This document shows positions 7,851 through 17,716 of a stretch of DNA of 64,000 nt, one piece after another. The stretch covers positions 248,001 to 312,000 of the forward strand of contig NZ_JAQQLE010000003.1 in NCBI RefSeq assembly GCF_028548475.1, in the 5' to 3' direction. A program made the translations under genes and the position numbers. A model generated the notes under the pieces. It searched no databases. It saw nothing but the letters and a program-made list of their open reading frames with translations, and was not told the DNA's origin. The DNA comes from Vogesella margarita (lineage in GTDB: Bacteria; Pseudomonadota; Gammaproteobacteria; Burkholderiales; Chromobacteriaceae). Every line of letters starts with the position of its first letter. Position 1 is the first letter of the stretch.

Positions 7851-7888
7851 AAACCCCTGATCCAATTTTTCAATTGAATCAGGGGTTT
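7851..7888 (-). terminator. Rho-independent terminator of tRNA-fMet copy 1
   Basis: An 11-bp stem AAACCCCTGAT / ATCAGGGGTTT (7851-7861 and 7878-7888) lies 6 bp beyond the tRNA 3' end on the minus strand. Confidence 0.8.
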
Positions 7889-7893
7889 ACATG

Positions 7894-7970
<77 letters not shown>

Positions 7971-8040
7971 ACTGAGTACTGCAAGTATAGATTGTGCCGT
8001 GAAAAACAACTGGCGAATCGCCATTTATATTTCTCAAGGC

Positions 8041-8067
8041 AAAACGGTTTAGTCGCCAAACCGTTTT
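8041..8067 (-). terminator. Hairpin terminator between the two tRNA-fMet genes
   Basis: A perfect 10-bp stem AAAACGGTTT (8041-8050) / AAACCGTTTT (8058-8067) follows copy 2 by 8 bp on the minus strand, so each tRNA copy has its own terminator. Confidence 0.75.
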
Positions 8068-8075
8068 ATGAATTC

Positions 8076-8152
<77 letters not shown>

Positions 8153-8164
8153 ACTGAGAAAGAA

Positions 8165-8193
8165 ATAGTACCGCGTATATTGCGGTGCGTCAA
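8165..8193 (-). promoter_or_regulatory. Sigma-70 promoter of tRNA-fMet copy 2
   Basis: On the minus strand TTGACG (8193-8188), a 17-bp spacer and TACTAT (8170-8165) lie about 13 bp before the tRNA 5' end. Confidence 0.7.
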
Positions 8194-8204
8194 GCAAAAA
8201 GACA

Positions 8205-8227
8205 AAAGCCCTGCAAGGCAGGGCTTT
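8205..8227 (-). terminator. Rho-independent terminator of the 61-aa gene
   Basis: Stem AAAGCCCTG (8205-8213) / CAGGGCTTT (8219-8227), followed on the minus strand by a T-rich stretch. Confidence 0.75.
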
Positions 8228-8247
8228 GATTGTGGTGCCACGCTCTG

Positions 8248-8433
8248 TCAGGCGGCAGTCTGTACGTAGGCGTTACCCGGGTAGACCACGCTTTCCAGAC
8301 CGGCGGAAGTGCGCATCGTCACCTCGTAGCGTCGGCCCAGCGGCTTGACATTGATCACTTCAAAGCGGATTTCTTCACCGCTGTCGGTTGTTTCCAGGAT
8401 GCTATGGCCTGGCTCAAGTTGGTTGATTCTCAT
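8248..8433 (-). CDS. Small conserved-looking hypothetical protein
   Basis: 61 residues with no cysteine, membrane or signal segment. Alternating charged/beta-prone residues (IRFEVINVKPLGRRYEVTMR) suggest a compact beta-rich fold. The start has an excellent AAGGA site seven bases upstream, and a terminator follows, so it is probably a single-gene transcript. I do not recognise the family. Confidence 0.65.
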   Translation of the reverse strand: MRINQLEPGHSILETTDSGEEIRFEVINVKPLGRRYEVTMRTSAGLESVVYPGNAYVQTAA

Positions 8434-8613
8434 GATTTTTCCTTTTTGTCATTCTTTTTCTGACGATTATCCGGCTTACTGAAACAACATAAGCTCACGC
8501 TACGATAACGTGTTTATGTTGCTATTGACTATAGGTAGTTTCACGGAGTTCCCGTAGCACTGGTCGCAGCTTAAGCAGCAATTATGAAAATCTGATGAAT
8601 CGCCGCCATGAAA

Positions 8614-8638
8614 AATGCCCCGTCGGCGACGGGGCATT
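8614..8638 (-). terminator. Rho-independent terminator of metG
   Basis: 11-bp stem AATGCCCCGTC / GACGGGGCATT around a 3-nt loop, followed by ATTTTTC on the minus strand, 27 bp after the metG stop. Confidence 0.85.
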
Positions 8639-8664
8639 GAAGTGCAGTCAAACAGACCGGGCGA

Positions 8665-10725
8665 TCAGCCGATGCGCATGCCCGGCTCGGCGCCGTCGTC
8701 GGCGTCCAGCAGGAACAGACCGGAGTTGTCCTCCGGGCCGGAGGCGCACACGATCATGCCCTGCGACACGCCGAAGCGCATCTTGCGTTCGGCCAGGTTG
8801 GCGACCACGATCACCTTGCGGCCAACCAGCTTTTCCGGCTCCTGGTACGCGGAGCGGATGCCGGAGAAGATGTTGCGCTGTTCGAAGCCGAGGTCGACGG
8901 TGAACTGCAGCAGCTTGTCGGAGCCTTCCACGAAGTTGCAGGCCAGCACCTTGCCGACGCGCAGGTCCAGCTTGGCGAAGTCGTCGATCTTGATGGTGTC
9001 GGCCAGTGGCTCGTAGTTGGCCGCAGCGGCCGGGGCTTGGGTTTCCATGCTTTGCTTGTTCGCCTCGATGAGTTTTTCCACCAGCACCGGGTCGATGCGC
9101 TGCATCAGGTGCTGGTACGGTTTGATGGTATGGCCCAGCAGCCGCTGGTCGATGTCCGCCCACTGCAGCGGCGCCACGTCGAGGAAGGCTTCCACGCCTT
9201 CGGCCAGCTTCGGCAGCACCGGCTTGAGGTAGATGGTCAGCAGGCGGAAGGCGTTGATCAGCACGCTGCACACTTCGTGCAGGCGCGCGTCCTGGCCTTC
9301 CTGCTTGGCCAGCTCCCACGGCTTGTTGGCGTCCACGTAACCGTTGACGATGTCGGCAATCGCCATCACCTCGCGCAGCGCCTTGGCGTACTCGCGCGCC
9401 TCGAAGGCGGCGGCGATGTTCTCCGCTTCGCCGGCAATGTTGCCGAGCAGGCGGGTTTCGTCCTCAAGGTTGGCCGCAAGCTGGCCACCGAAACGCTTGC
9501 TGATGAAGCCGGCGGCGCGGCTGGCGATGTTGACGAACTTGCCGACCACGTCCGAGTTCACGCGGGCAACGAAGTCACCCAGGTTGAGGTCGATGTCCTC
9601 GATGCGGCCGTTGAGCTTGCCGGCAATGTAGTAGCGCATCCACTCCGGATTCAGGCCGCAGTCGAGGTAGCTCTTGGCGGTGATGAAGGTGCCGCGCGAC
9701 TTGGACATCTTGTGGCCGTCCACGGTCAGGAAGCCGTGCGCGAACACGCCGGTCGGCGCGCGGTAGCCGGCGAAGTGCAGCATCGCCGGCCAGAACAGCG
9801 CGTGGAAGTACAGGATGTCCTTGCCAATGAAGTGGTACATCTCGGTCTTGCTGTCCGGCTTGAACCACTCGTCGAAATCGATACCGGTGCGGTCGCACAG
9901 GTTCTTGAAGCTGGCCATGTAGCCGATCGGCGCGTCCAGCCACACGTAGAAGTACTTGCCCGGCGCGCCGGGGATCTCGAAACCGAAGTACGGCGCATCG
10001 CGGCTGATGTCCCAGTCCTGCAGGCCGCCTTCGATCCACTCGTTCATCTTGTTCAGCGATTCGGCCTGCAGGTGGACCTGGCTCGCGCCGTCACCGCGCA
10101 GGCTGCTGCCGCCGGTCCAGTCCTGCAGGAAGCCGGTGCACTCGCCGAGGCGGAAGAAGTAGTGCTCGGAGGTCTTCAGCACCGGCTTGGCGCCGGACAC
10201 CGCGGAGTACGGGTTTTTCAGTTCGGTCGGGCTGTAGGTGGCGCCGCACTTCTCGCAGTTGTCGCCGTACTGGTCGGCCGCGCCGCACTTCGGGCATTCG
10301 CCCTTCACGAAGCGGTCCGGCAGGAACATGTTCTTTTCCGGGTCGTACAGCTGCTCGATGGTGCGGCTGGCGATCTTGTCGTTGGCCTTCAGCGCGAGGT
10401 AAACCTGCTCGGAGAACGCCTTGTTTTCCGGGCTGTTGGTGCTGTAGTAGTTGTCGTAGCCGATGTGGAAGCCGCTGAAATCGGCCAGATGCTCGGTGTT
10501 GACGCGCTCGATCAGCTGCTCCGGGGTGATGCCCTGCTTTTCCGCAGCCAGCATGATCGGGGTACCGTGGGTGTCGTCGGCACAGACGTAGTAGCACTCG
10601 TGGCCACGCATCTTCTGGAAGCGCACCCAGACATCGGTCTGGATGTGTTCAACCATATGACCCAAGTGGATGGCGCCGTTGGCGTACGGCAGTGCGCTGG
10701 TAACCAGAATCTGGCGTTTAGTCAT
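8665..10725 (-). CDS. metG: Methionyl-tRNA synthetase
   Basis: Charges tRNA-Met and tRNA-fMet with methionine using ATP. The class I signature HLGH is at residues 20-23 and KMSKS lies near residue 330. A zinc knuckle CPKCG...CEKCG sits in the connective domain, and a C-terminal EMAP/Arc1p-like tRNA-binding domain ([17 protein letters not shown]) gives the long 686-residue form. I chose the ATG at 10725 ([17 protein letters not shown]); the frame stays open upstream to 10800, but that part lies in an inverted-repeat spacer and is unlike the family. Monocistronic. Confidence 0.97.
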   Translation of the reverse strand: MTKRQILVTSALPYANGAIHLGHMVEHIQTDVWVRFQKMRGHECYYVCADDTHGTPIMLAAEKQGITPEQLIERVNTEHLADFSGFHIGYDNYYSTNSPENKAFSEQVYLALKANDKIASRTIEQLYDPEKNMFLPDRFVKGECPKCGAADQYGDNCEKCGATYSPTELKNPYSAVSGAKPVLKTSEHYFFRLGECTGFLQDWTGGSSLRGDGASQVHLQAESLNKMNEWIEGGLQDWDISRDAPYFGFEIPGAPGKYFYVWLDAPIGYMASFKNLCDRTGIDFDEWFKPDSKTEMYHFIGKDILYFHALFWPAMLHFAGYRAPTGVFAHGFLTVDGHKMSKSRGTFITAKSYLDCGLNPEWMRYYIAGKLNGRIEDIDLNLGDFVARVNSDVVGKFVNIASRAAGFISKRFGGQLAANLEDETRLLGNIAGEAENIAAAFEAREYAKALREVMAIADIVNGYVDANKPWELAKQEGQDARLHEVCSVLINAFRLLTIYLKPVLPKLAEGVEAFLDVAPLQWADIDQRLLGHTIKPYQHLMQRIDPVLVEKLIEANKQSMETQAPAAAANYEPLADTIKIDDFAKLDLRVGKVLACNFVEGSDKLLQFTVDLGFEQRNIFSGIRSAYQEPEKLVGRKVIVVANLAERKMRFGVSQGMIVCASGPEDNSGLFLLDADDGAEPGMRIG

Positions 10726-10770
10726 GAAATGCATCCCGATAAGCAATACGAAACCGTCGATTATAACGAC

Positions 10771-10805
10771 AAAGGTTGGCCGCAACAGCGTTGCGGCCAA
10801 CCTTT
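10771..10805. terminator. 15-bp inverted repeat built from two GCGGCCAAC motifs
   Basis: AAAGGTTGGCCGCAA (10771-10785) and its exact complement (10791-10805) surround a 5-nt loop. It lies between the mdfA stop and the metG start and could end mdfA transcription. It is one of the paired copies of the window-wide GCGGCCAAC repeat. Confidence 0.75.
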
Positions 10806-10826
10806 ATAGAGCGTGCGCCCGAAACA

Positions 10827-12068
10827 TCAGGCTGGCTGCGCCACCGGCGCCGCGCGCAACTTCATCGCGTGGCGCACCCGCGGTCGCGCCACCAGCACGA
10901 ACAGCAGCGAGGTCAACAGCGACATCAGCGCGAAGCCGATCATGCCGCCGGCGATATAGGCGTGGCGGAACAGCTCAATGCCGAGCGCGTAGCCGGCCAT
11001 CGACAGCATGCTCATCGCCGCCGACACCGTGCCCTTGCTCACCGTGCTGGACATCAGCGCGAAGCGGTACAGCACCGCGAACGACAGCCCCTCGCCGAAG
11101 GCCATCAGGCTCATGCCGGCCACCATATAGATGTGCGGCACGCTGCTGAACTGGATGCCGCCCAGCATCAGCGCCAGGCCGCCGACGATGGGCCACATGC
11201 CCAGCAGCACCGAGCGCCCCAGCGCCAGGCGCTCGGTGAGCAGCACCAGCGCGAAGTTGCCGGCGATCAGGCCGCCGAACACCGGCAGCTGCCACAGGCC
11301 GTACTCGACGGTGCTCATGCCGAGGTCTTCTACCAGCAGCACCGGCGACAGCGCGATCCAGCCCATCAGCGGCATCGCCAGCAACGGGATGCACAGCAGC
11401 GACAGCACGAAGCGGCGGTCGGCGAGCAGCGCCAGGTAGTCCGCGCCCATGCGGCGCAACGGCGCGCGCGTGCGGCCAACGTTGACCGTTTCCGGCATCT
11501 TCCACCACAGCCCGACCAGCGCCAGCAACGACACGCCGGCGATGAACAGGAAGCAGCTGCGCCACGGCGCGAACTCGATCAGCGCGGCACCGGCCAGCGG
11601 GCCGACCATCGGCGCAATCAGCGCCACATTGGCCATCAGCGCGGTGACCTTGACCGCGGTCTTCTCCTCGAACGCCTCCTGCACCGCGGCGTAGCCGACG
11701 GCGTTGATGAAGCACAGGCCGACGCCCTGCAGCACGCGCAGAGCCATGAAGGCCTCGATCGAGCTCACCAGATAGGTGGCGAGGCAGGCGACGATGAAAT
11801 ACACCACGCCGCCCAGCAGCACCGGCCGGCGGCCGATGCGGTCGGACAGCGGCCCGGTCAGCCACGGCATCAGCGCGCCGCCGAGCAGGAAGGCGGTCAT
11901 CGCCATCGGCACCCACTCGATGCCGACGCCGAACTCCTGCACCACGCGCAGCATCGCCGGCTGCGCCATGTCGTTGGCGATGTAGACCGCAAATTCAAAC
12001 AGCACCAGCGCCAGCGGGAACAGCATCCGCGCCGGGGTCAAACGGGAAATCCTGACAAATTCAGACAA
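10827..12068 (-). CDS. mdfA: MdfA-like multidrug/proton antiporter (MFS, DHA1)
   Basis: Twelve-helix inner-membrane drug:H+ antiporter of 413 residues. The first helix reads LFEFAVYIANDM, keeping the acidic residues equivalent to MdfA Glu26 and Asp34 (here Glu25 and Asp33). The cytoplasmic motif GPLSDRIGRRPV and the region MANVALIAPMVGPLAGA also match MdfA closely. The start is a TTG at 12068 with GAGGTG upstream; an ATG at residue 15 would cut into the first helix. It stands alone, divergent from apbC. Confidence 0.88.
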   Translation of the reverse strand: MSEFVRISRLTPARMLFPLALVLFEFAVYIANDMAQPAMLRVVQEFGVGIEWVPMAMTAFLLGGALMPWLTGPLSDRIGRRPVLLGGVVYFIVACLATYLVSSIEAFMALRVLQGVGLCFINAVGYAAVQEAFEEKTAVKVTALMANVALIAPMVGPLAGAALIEFAPWRSCFLFIAGVSLLALVGLWWKMPETVNVGRTRAPLRRMGADYLALLADRRFVLSLLCIPLLAMPLMGWIALSPVLLVEDLGMSTVEYGLWQLPVFGGLIAGNFALVLLTERLALGRSVLLGMWPIVGGLALMLGGIQFSSVPHIYMVAGMSLMAFGEGLSFAVLYRFALMSSTVSKGTVSAAMSMLSMAGYALGIELFRHAYIAGGMIGFALMSLLTSLLFVLVARPRVRHAMKLRAAPVAQPA

Positions 12069-12371
12069 AACGTCACCTCGGAAACACCGCCACGGAGCAG
12101 TCTGCCATCCCGTACCGGCTGAGAAAAAAGGCGTCGATTCTACGCCGAATCAGGCACTTGCACCAGCAAATCTGTCTAGACAGCCACCATGACAAAAAAG
12201 TAAGCGGCACACGGCGGCCAGGGTTGGCCGCAGGCACACCCGACAGCGGCATGCACAACGCCGGCGCAGCGCTTATCATGGCGGCTGCGGCCAAAACGGC
12301 GGGCAAGCCTGTTCGCCCGCGGCAAACCCGATTAAAATAGTCGGCTATTCATCCCGCTCAAGATCACCATC
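12069..12371. other. Divergent spacer mdfA/apbC
   Basis: 303 bp without a credible gene. It must hold promoters for both genes, but I see no convincing consensus pair. One copy of the GCGGCCAAC repeat is at 12223-12231. Confidence 0.5.
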
Positions 12372-13517
12372 ATGCTTTCCCGACTCGGCAAACTGTTTGG
12401 CGTCCATGGCGACGCCGCTTCCCGGACTACTGACATGGCCCTGACCGACACCGACATTCTCGATGCCATCGCCGACCTGATCGACGAAGACACCCACAAG
12501 CCCTACCGCAAAGGCGTCAGCGTGCAGCAAAACGACGCCGCCCACCTCAACGTGCGCGTGGCCCTGCCCTACCCGGCGAAAAGCCGCTTCGCCGCCATCG
12601 CCGAGCTGTTCCGCGAACGCTTGGCACCGCTGGCCGGCGAGCGCAAGCTGAGCATCGACGTGGTCAGCGAGATCACCAGCCACTCGGTACAGCGCGGCGT
12701 GCCGCTGCTGCCGGGGGTGAAAAACATCATCGCGGTGTCGTCCGGCAAGGGCGGCGTCGGCAAGTCCACCACCGCGGCCAACCTGGCGCTGGCGCTGGCG
12801 GCGGAAGGCGCGTCGGTCGGCATCCTCGATGCCGACATCTACGGCCCGTCGCAGCCCTTGATGATGGGCCTACAGGGTCAGAAGCCGGAGGTGATCGAGG
12901 GCAAGCTGGTGCCGTTGCCGGCGCACGGCGTGCAGACGATGTCGATCGGCTATCTGGTGGACGAGGACCAGGCGATGGTGTGGCGCGGCCCGATGGTGAG
13001 CCAGGCGCTGCAGCAGCTGCTGAACGACACACTGTGGAACGAGCTGGACTACCTGGTGATCGACATGCCGCCGGGCACCGGCGACATCCAGCTGACGCTG
13101 TCGCAGAAGGTGCCGGTTACCGGCGCCATCATCGTCACCACGCCGCAGGACATCGCGCTACTGGACGCGAAGAAGGGGCTGAAGATGTTCGAGAAGGTCG
13201 GCGTGCCCATTCTCGGTATCGTCGAGAACATGGCGATGCACGTGTGCAGCAACTGCGGCCACGAAGAGCACATCTTCGGCCACGGCGGCGCCGACAAGAT
13301 GAGTGCGCAGTACGGCGTCGACGTGCTCGGCTCGCTGCCACTGGATCTGGGCATCCGCCTGGCCACCGACGACGGCCGCCCGACGGTGGCGGCAGCGCCG
13401 GACAGCGCGCTGGCGGCCCGCTACCAGCAGATCGCGCGCAAGGTGGCGGTCAAGGTCGGCGACAAGGCACGCGACTTCTCTGGTAAATTCCCGAAAATCG
13501 TCATCCAGAACAGTTAA
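12372..13517 (+). CDS. apbC: Mrp/ApbC-type iron-sulfur cluster carrier ATPase
   Basis: P-loop NTPase that binds and hands on Fe-S clusters to apoproteins in the cytosol. An N-terminal MIP18/DUF59 domain (about 25-100) precedes the deviant Walker A GKGGVGKSTT near residue 120, then DADIYGPSQP, the Walker B DYLVIDMPPGTGD and the cluster-binding CSNC near residue 290. Length (381) fits. The ATG at 12372 has weak ribosome-binding sequence; an ATG at 12435 (MALTDTD) is an alternative start. murI begins 6 bp after the stop. Confidence 0.93.
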   Translation: MLSRLGKLFGVHGDAASRTTDMALTDTDILDAIADLIDEDTHKPYRKGVSVQQNDAAHLNVRVALPYPAKSRFAAIAELFRERLAPLAGERKLSIDVVSEITSHSVQRGVPLLPGVKNIIAVSSGKGGVGKSTTAANLALALAAEGASVGILDADIYGPSQPLMMGLQGQKPEVIEGKLVPLPAHGVQTMSIGYLVDEDQAMVWRGPMVSQALQQLLNDTLWNELDYLVIDMPPGTGDIQLTLSQKVPVTGAIIVTTPQDIALLDAKKGLKMFEKVGVPILGIVENMAMHVCSNCGHEEHIFGHGGADKMSAQYGVDVLGSLPLDLGIRLATDDGRPTVAAAPDSALAARYQQIARKVAVKVGDKARDFSGKFPKIVIQNS

Positions 13518-13523
13518 TCCCCC

Positions 13524-14309
13524 ATGATCGGCATGTTTGATTCCGGCCTAGGCGGCCTTTCGGTGTGGCGCGAGCTCACCGCCCAGCTTCCCGACGAACC
13601 GGTCATCTACCTTGCCGATCAGGGCTACTGTCCTTACGGCGGGCGCAGCGACGACGAGCTGATCGCCCGTTCCGAGCTGATCACCGACTACCTGCTGGCA
13701 CAGGGCGCCACCCTGCTGCTGATCGCCTGCAACACCGCCACCAGCGCCGCGGCGCGCCACCTGCGCCACAAGTATCCGGCGTTGCCCATCGTCGGCATGG
13801 AGCCGGCGATCAAGCCGGCGGCTCTGTCGACGCAGAGCGGCAAGGTCGGCGTGCTGGCGACGCAGGCCACGCTGCGCGGCGAGAAATTCCGCCAGCTGGC
13901 GGCGCAGCTGCACGACCACGCCGAGATCTACAGCCAGGCCGGCACCGGCTTTGTCGAGCTGGTGGAAAGCGGCGAGCTGGACAGCGACAACGCCCGGCGC
14001 ACCGTCGCCGCGGCGCTGGCGCCGCTGCTGGCGCACAACGTCGACCACGTGGTGCTCGGCTGCACCCACTACCCGTTCCTCGCGCCGCTGATCCGTGAGC
14101 AGCTGCCACCGCACATCGACATCATCGATCCCACCGACGCCGTGGTGCGCCAGACGCTGCGCCTGCTGCAACAACACCAGTGCCGCAGCGGCCCACAGAT
14201 GCCGCCGCAGTACCGCTTCGTCACCACCGGCGACGATCACAGCATGCAGCGGTTCCTGCGGCAGATCCTGCAGCGCGACGACCGTGTCGAGACCCTGCTG
14301 CCGGCCTGA
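13524..14309 (+). CDS. murI: Glutamate racemase
   Basis: Interconverts L- and D-glutamate to supply D-Glu for peptidoglycan. FDSGLGGLSV at the N-terminus, the first catalytic cysteine in ACNTATSAA and the second in LGCTHYPFL are all present, with the usual length of 261 residues. It starts 6 bp after apbC, so it is probably cotranscribed. The TGA stop runs directly into a 28-bp palindrome. Confidence 0.96.
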   Translation: MIGMFDSGLGGLSVWRELTAQLPDEPVIYLADQGYCPYGGRSDDELIARSELITDYLLAQGATLLLIACNTATSAAARHLRHKYPALPIVGMEPAIKPAALSTQSGKVGVLATQATLRGEKFRQLAAQLHDHAEIYSQAGTGFVELVESGELDSDNARRTVAAALAPLLAHNVDHVVLGCTHYPFLAPLIREQLPPHIDIIDPTDAVVRQTLRLLQQHQCRSGPQMPPQYRFVTTGDDHSMQRFLRQILQRDDRVETLLPA

Positions 14310-14336
14310 GCTTGCGGCCAACGTTGGCCGCAAGCT
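14309..14336. repeat. 28-bp perfect palindrome of two GCGGCCAAC motifs after murI
   Basis: AGCTTGCGGCCAAC followed immediately by its complement. No T-run follows, so it is not a textbook terminator, but its position at the murI stop suggests transcript-end formation, as paired uptake sequences do in Neisseria. Confidence 0.85.
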
Positions 14337-14452
14337 CTGCGCACCAATACCGCCCACCGATACGCACCAAATCAAGGCAAGCGCTGCCATCCGCACCGCC
14401 ATCCGGCGCAAGGCATCGTCATGACGCCTTGATGCACAAGGCTGGCGCCCGC

Positions 14453-14468
14453 TGGCACCATTTTTGCA
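14453..14468 (+). promoter_or_regulatory. Sigma-54 promoter of the ammonium transporter gene
   Basis: TGGCAC-N5-TTGCA matches the -24/-12 sigma-54 consensus exactly, with correct spacing, 79 bp before the amt ATG. GCACCA repeats around 14340-14370 and 14510-14535 could be enhancer-binding (NtrC-type) sites, but this is weaker. It predicts induction under nitrogen limitation. Confidence 0.82.
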
Positions 14469-14547
14469 AGAAAGCGCCCCAATCACAGGCATTCGTATCC
14501 GCAGCGCGCCGTGCTGCACCACGGATACGCACCATTGGAGCGCAGGC

Positions 14548-15747
14548 ATGACGCAAACAAGTGCAAACGACGTATTGTTCTTACTGATCGGGGCCATTCT
14601 GGTGCTGGCGATGCACGCCGGCTTCGCCTTCCTGGAGCTGGGCACCGTGCGCAAGAAAAACCAGGTCAACGCGCTGGTCAAGATCCTCACCGACTTCGCC
14701 ATCTCGGCGCTGGCCTACTTCTTTGTCGGCTACGGCGTCGCCTACGGCGTGCACTTCTTCAGCGACGTCAGCCACATCAGCCAGGCCAACGGCTACGAGC
14801 TGGTGAAGTTCTTCTTCCTGCTGACCTTTGCCGCCGCCATACCCGCTATCGTCTCCGGCGGCATCGCCGAGCGCGCGCGCCTGCACCCGCAATCGGCGGC
14901 CACCTTCCTGCTGGTCGGACTGGTGTATCCGTTTTTCGAGGGCATCGTCTGGAACGGCCACTTCGGCATCCAGGACTGGCTTGCGGCCAACTTCGGCGCG
15001 CCCTTCCACGATTTTGCCGGCTCGGTGGTGGTGCACGCGGTCGGCGGCTGGATCGCGCTGGCGGCGGTGCTGCTGCTCGGCGCCCGCCGCGGCCGCTACA
15101 CCAAGGAAGGCCGCGTCAGCGCCCACCCGCCGTCGTCCATCCCTTTCCTCGCGCTGGGCGCCTGGATCCTGATCGTCGGCTGGTTCGGCTTCAACGTAAT
15201 GAGCGCGCAGAAGGTCGGCGGCATCTCCGGGCTGGTGGCGGTCAACTCGCTGATGGCGATGGTGGGCGGCACGCTGACCGCGATGTGGGCCGGCCGCGAC
15301 GACCCCGGCTTCATCCATAACGGCCCGCTGGCCGGACTGGTGGCGGTGTGCGCCGGCTCCGACGTGATGCATCCGCTGGGCGCGCTGGTCACCGGCGGTG
15401 TCGCCGGCGCCATGTTCGTGTACCTGTTCACCCTCACGCAAAACCGCTGGAAGATCGACGATGTGCTCGGCGTGTGGCCGCTGCACGGCCTGTGCGGCGC
15501 CTGGGGCGGCATCGCCGCCGGCCTGTTCGGCCAGCACTGGCTGGGCGGCGCCGGCGGCGTCAGCCTGGCCTCGCAACTGATCGGCACCGCGGCCGGCGTC
15601 GGCATCGGCTTTGGCGGCGGCTATCTGGTGTACGGCGTACTGAAGAAGGTGGTCGGCATCCGCTTAAGCGACGAGGAAGAATTCAACGGCGCCGACCTGT
15701 CCATCCACAACATCACCGCCACCCCGGAGCGGGAGAGCAACTGGTAA
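14548..15747 (+). CDS. amt: Ammonium transporter (Amt family)
   Basis: Trimeric inner-membrane channel for ammonium/ammonia of 399 residues with about eleven hydrophobic helices. The two pore histidines are visible in DFAGSVVVHAVGG and in VWPLHGLCGAWGG. I chose the ATG at 14548 (MTQTSAND) with GGAG upstream; the frame is open back to 14464 but that would overlap the sigma-54 promoter. There is no glnK neighbour in this window, although amt usually pairs with glnK. A hairpin terminator follows. Confidence 0.94.
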   Translation: MTQTSANDVLFLLIGAILVLAMHAGFAFLELGTVRKKNQVNALVKILTDFAISALAYFFVGYGVAYGVHFFSDVSHISQANGYELVKFFFLLTFAAAIPAIVSGGIAERARLHPQSAATFLLVGLVYPFFEGIVWNGHFGIQDWLAANFGAPFHDFAGSVVVHAVGGWIALAAVLLLGARRGRYTKEGRVSAHPPSSIPFLALGAWILIVGWFGFNVMSAQKVGGISGLVAVNSLMAMVGGTLTAMWAGRDDPGFIHNGPLAGLVAVCAGSDVMHPLGALVTGGVAGAMFVYLFTLTQNRWKIDDVLGVWPLHGLCGAWGGIAAGLFGQHWLGGAGGVSLASQLIGTAAGVGIGFGGGYLVYGVLKKVVGIRLSDEEEFNGADLSIHNITATPERESNW

Positions 15748-15805
15748 GCGGCGCGGAAAGGCCGGAGCGGCTTATGCCGTCCAGGCTGCTGGATGAGAAA
15801 CAAAG

Positions 15806-15831
15806 AGAGGCTCCATTTCGGAGCCTCTTTT
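15806..15831 (+). terminator. Rho-independent terminator of amt
   Basis: Stem AGAGGCTCC / GGAGCCTCT with a 5-nt loop, followed by TTTTC. Confidence 0.85.
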
Positions 15832-15887
15832 CGTGGCCAGTCCGAGCGGGCATGGCCGGGCGGCAGCGGCGGGTCGCCCCGACCGGC

Positions 15888-16367
15888 CTAGAGCAGGTCG
15901 ATGTCCGTGATCGGCAACTTGTTCGTCACCTTCATTTCCCGCAACGAGATATTGCTACGGATGCTCAACACGCCCGGCAACTTCCTCAGCACTTTCTCGA
16001 CAAAACGGCTGTAGTCATCGAGATCCCTGGCGACGACCTGCAACAGAAAGTCGGCCTCGCCGGTCGTGTTGTGGCAGGCGAGCACATTGGGGCAGGCCTG
16101 GATGATCCGCTCGAACGCGGCCGTGACCTCCTCGCTGTGCTGTGTGCAGACGATCTGCACAAAGGCCATCACGCCGATCCCGAGCTTGCGCCGGTTCAGT
16201 ATCGCCTTATAGCCCTCGATGACGCCCGTCTCTTCCAGCCGCCTCTGGCGCCGCCAGCAGGACGCCTCGCTCAGGGCGAGCTGTTCGGCGAGCCTGGCAT
16301 TGGACAGCCGGCCATCCTGTTGCAGCCGGTCGGCAATGGCAACGTCCATTTTGTCGAGTGCAGTCAT
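15888..16367 (-). CDS. Lrp/AsnC-family transcriptional regulator
   Basis: 159-residue feast/famine regulator. An N-terminal helix-turn-helix (LSNARLAEQLALSEASCWRR) precedes the C-terminal RAM/ligand-binding domain (VMAFVQIVC, ACHNTTGEADFLLQVVARDL). The ATG at 16367 has GAAAGG 10 nt upstream; a TTG at 16385 is less likely. It diverges from the alcohol dehydrogenase gene across 134 bp and probably regulates it. Confidence 0.88.
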   Translation of the reverse strand: MTALDKMDVAIADRLQQDGRLSNARLAEQLALSEASCWRRQRRLEETGVIEGYKAILNRRKLGIGVMAFVQIVCTQHSEEVTAAFERIIQACPNVLACHNTTGEADFLLQVVARDLDDYSRFVEKVLRKLPGVLSIRSNISLREMKVTNKLPITDIDLL

Positions 16368-16501
16368 GGCGAAATAACCTTTCAATACGTTTTCAGCGGC
16401 GAAATACTATTTCATATTCTTGCTTATTCCAATAACAAATAGAAAGGTAAATTCACAGCAATGCTTCACAATGAAGGAACACTTCAACGCAGGAGCCAAC
16501 C

Positions 16502-17542
16502 ATGAAAGCCGTTGTCTACGAATCGTTTTCCGCCCCGCCGCAACTGACGACCGTTCCCGACCCGACGCCGGAGTCCGGTGGCGTGGTCATCAAGGTCATG
16601 GCAACCGGTGTTTGTCGCAGCGACTGGCATGGCTGGGTCGGCCATGATCCGGACATCCGCCTGCCGCACGTCCCGGGTCATGAGTTCTCGGGCGTCGTGG
16701 AGGCGGTGGGCAAGCAGGTGACGAAGTGGCGGGTGGGCGACCGGGTGACGGTGCCGTTTGTGGCCGGGTGCGGCCATTGCCCCGAGTGCCACTCCGGCAA
16801 TCACCAGGTCTGCGACCACCAGTTCCAGCCCGGCTTCACCCACTGGGGATCGTTTGCCGAGTACGTATCCATCCACCAGGCGGACATCAATCTGGTGTCC
16901 TTGCCGGAAACGCTGGACTTCACCACCGCGGCCAGCCTGGGCTGCCGCTTCGTGACCTCGTTCCGCGCGGTGGTGGACCAGGGCAAGACCTCGGCCGGCC
17001 AGTGGGTGGCGGTGCACGGCTGCGGCGGCGTCGGCCTGTCCGCCATCATGATCGCCAATGCCATTGGCGCCAATGTGATCGCCATCGATATTTCGGAGGA
17101 CAAGCTCGACCTCGCCCGCGCGCTCGGCTCGGTGGCCACGGTCAACGCCGCCAAAGTGGCCAACGTGGTCGAGGCCGTGCAGGAAATCACCCGCGGCGGC
17201 GCGCACGTGTCGCTGGATGCACTGGGGCACCCCGTCACCTGCTTCAATTCGGTCAGCAACCTGCGCAAGCGCGGCAAGCATGTGCAGGTCGGCCTCATGC
17301 TGGGCGAGCACAGCACCCCGGCCATTCCGATGAGCAAGGTCATCGCGCACGAGCTTGAAATCCTGGGCAGCCACGGCATGCAGGCGCACCGCTACGACGC
17401 GATGTTCGCGATGATGAAATCGGGCAAGCTGACGCCGGAAAAGCTCATCGGCCGGACGATCAATCTTGAGCAGTCGATCGAGGTGCTGATGAACATGGAC
17501 AAGTTCGAAGTGGCTGGCGTCACGGTCGTCACCGAGTTCTGA
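16502..17542 (+). CDS. Zinc-dependent alcohol dehydrogenase (MDR family)
   Basis: Medium-chain dehydrogenase/reductase of 346 residues. Catalytic zinc ligands appear in [10 protein letters not shown] (Cys) and GHEFSG (His-Glu). The structural zinc cysteine cluster is [15 protein letters not shown], and the Rossmann glycine motif is GCGGVGLSA. The substrate is unknown. AGGAGCC precedes the ATG. The divergent Lrp-type gene suggests amino-acid-derived alcohol or aldehyde metabolism (inference). The segment contains no GCGGCCAAC repeats. Confidence 0.88.
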   Translation: MKAVVYESFSAPPQLTTVPDPTPESGGVVIKVMATGVCRSDWHGWVGHDPDIRLPHVPGHEFSGVVEAVGKQVTKWRVGDRVTVPFVAGCGHCPECHSGNHQVCDHQFQPGFTHWGSFAEYVSIHQADINLVSLPETLDFTTAASLGCRFVTSFRAVVDQGKTSAGQWVAVHGCGGVGLSAIMIANAIGANVIAIDISEDKLDLARALGSVATVNAAKVANVVEAVQEITRGGAHVSLDALGHPVTCFNSVSNLRKRGKHVQVGLMLGEHSTPAIPMSKVIAHELEILGSHGMQAHRYDAMFAMMKSGKLTPEKLIGRTINLEQSIEVLMNMDKFEVAGVTVVTEF

Positions 17543-17716
17543 GCCGGGAGCGCGGCCTCGACACGAAGCGTGACGGCACGCTGGGCCGCCCTTGATTGCC
17601 AGCGACCGCAATGGCTGCCTTCCCCCGCGAAGGCGGCCATTGTTCATGACGGGCATTCCGCCCGGCGGCTGCGCCCGCCCCCCTGTCCGGCGCGATTGTG
17701 ACAGACCCTCATCCCG

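Noticed and set aside
10771-14336. GCGGCCAAC pairs as remnants of a MITE or IS
   Set aside because: Copies share only about 12-14 bp, lack target duplications and occur mostly singly inside core genes, which a transposon remnant would disrupt.
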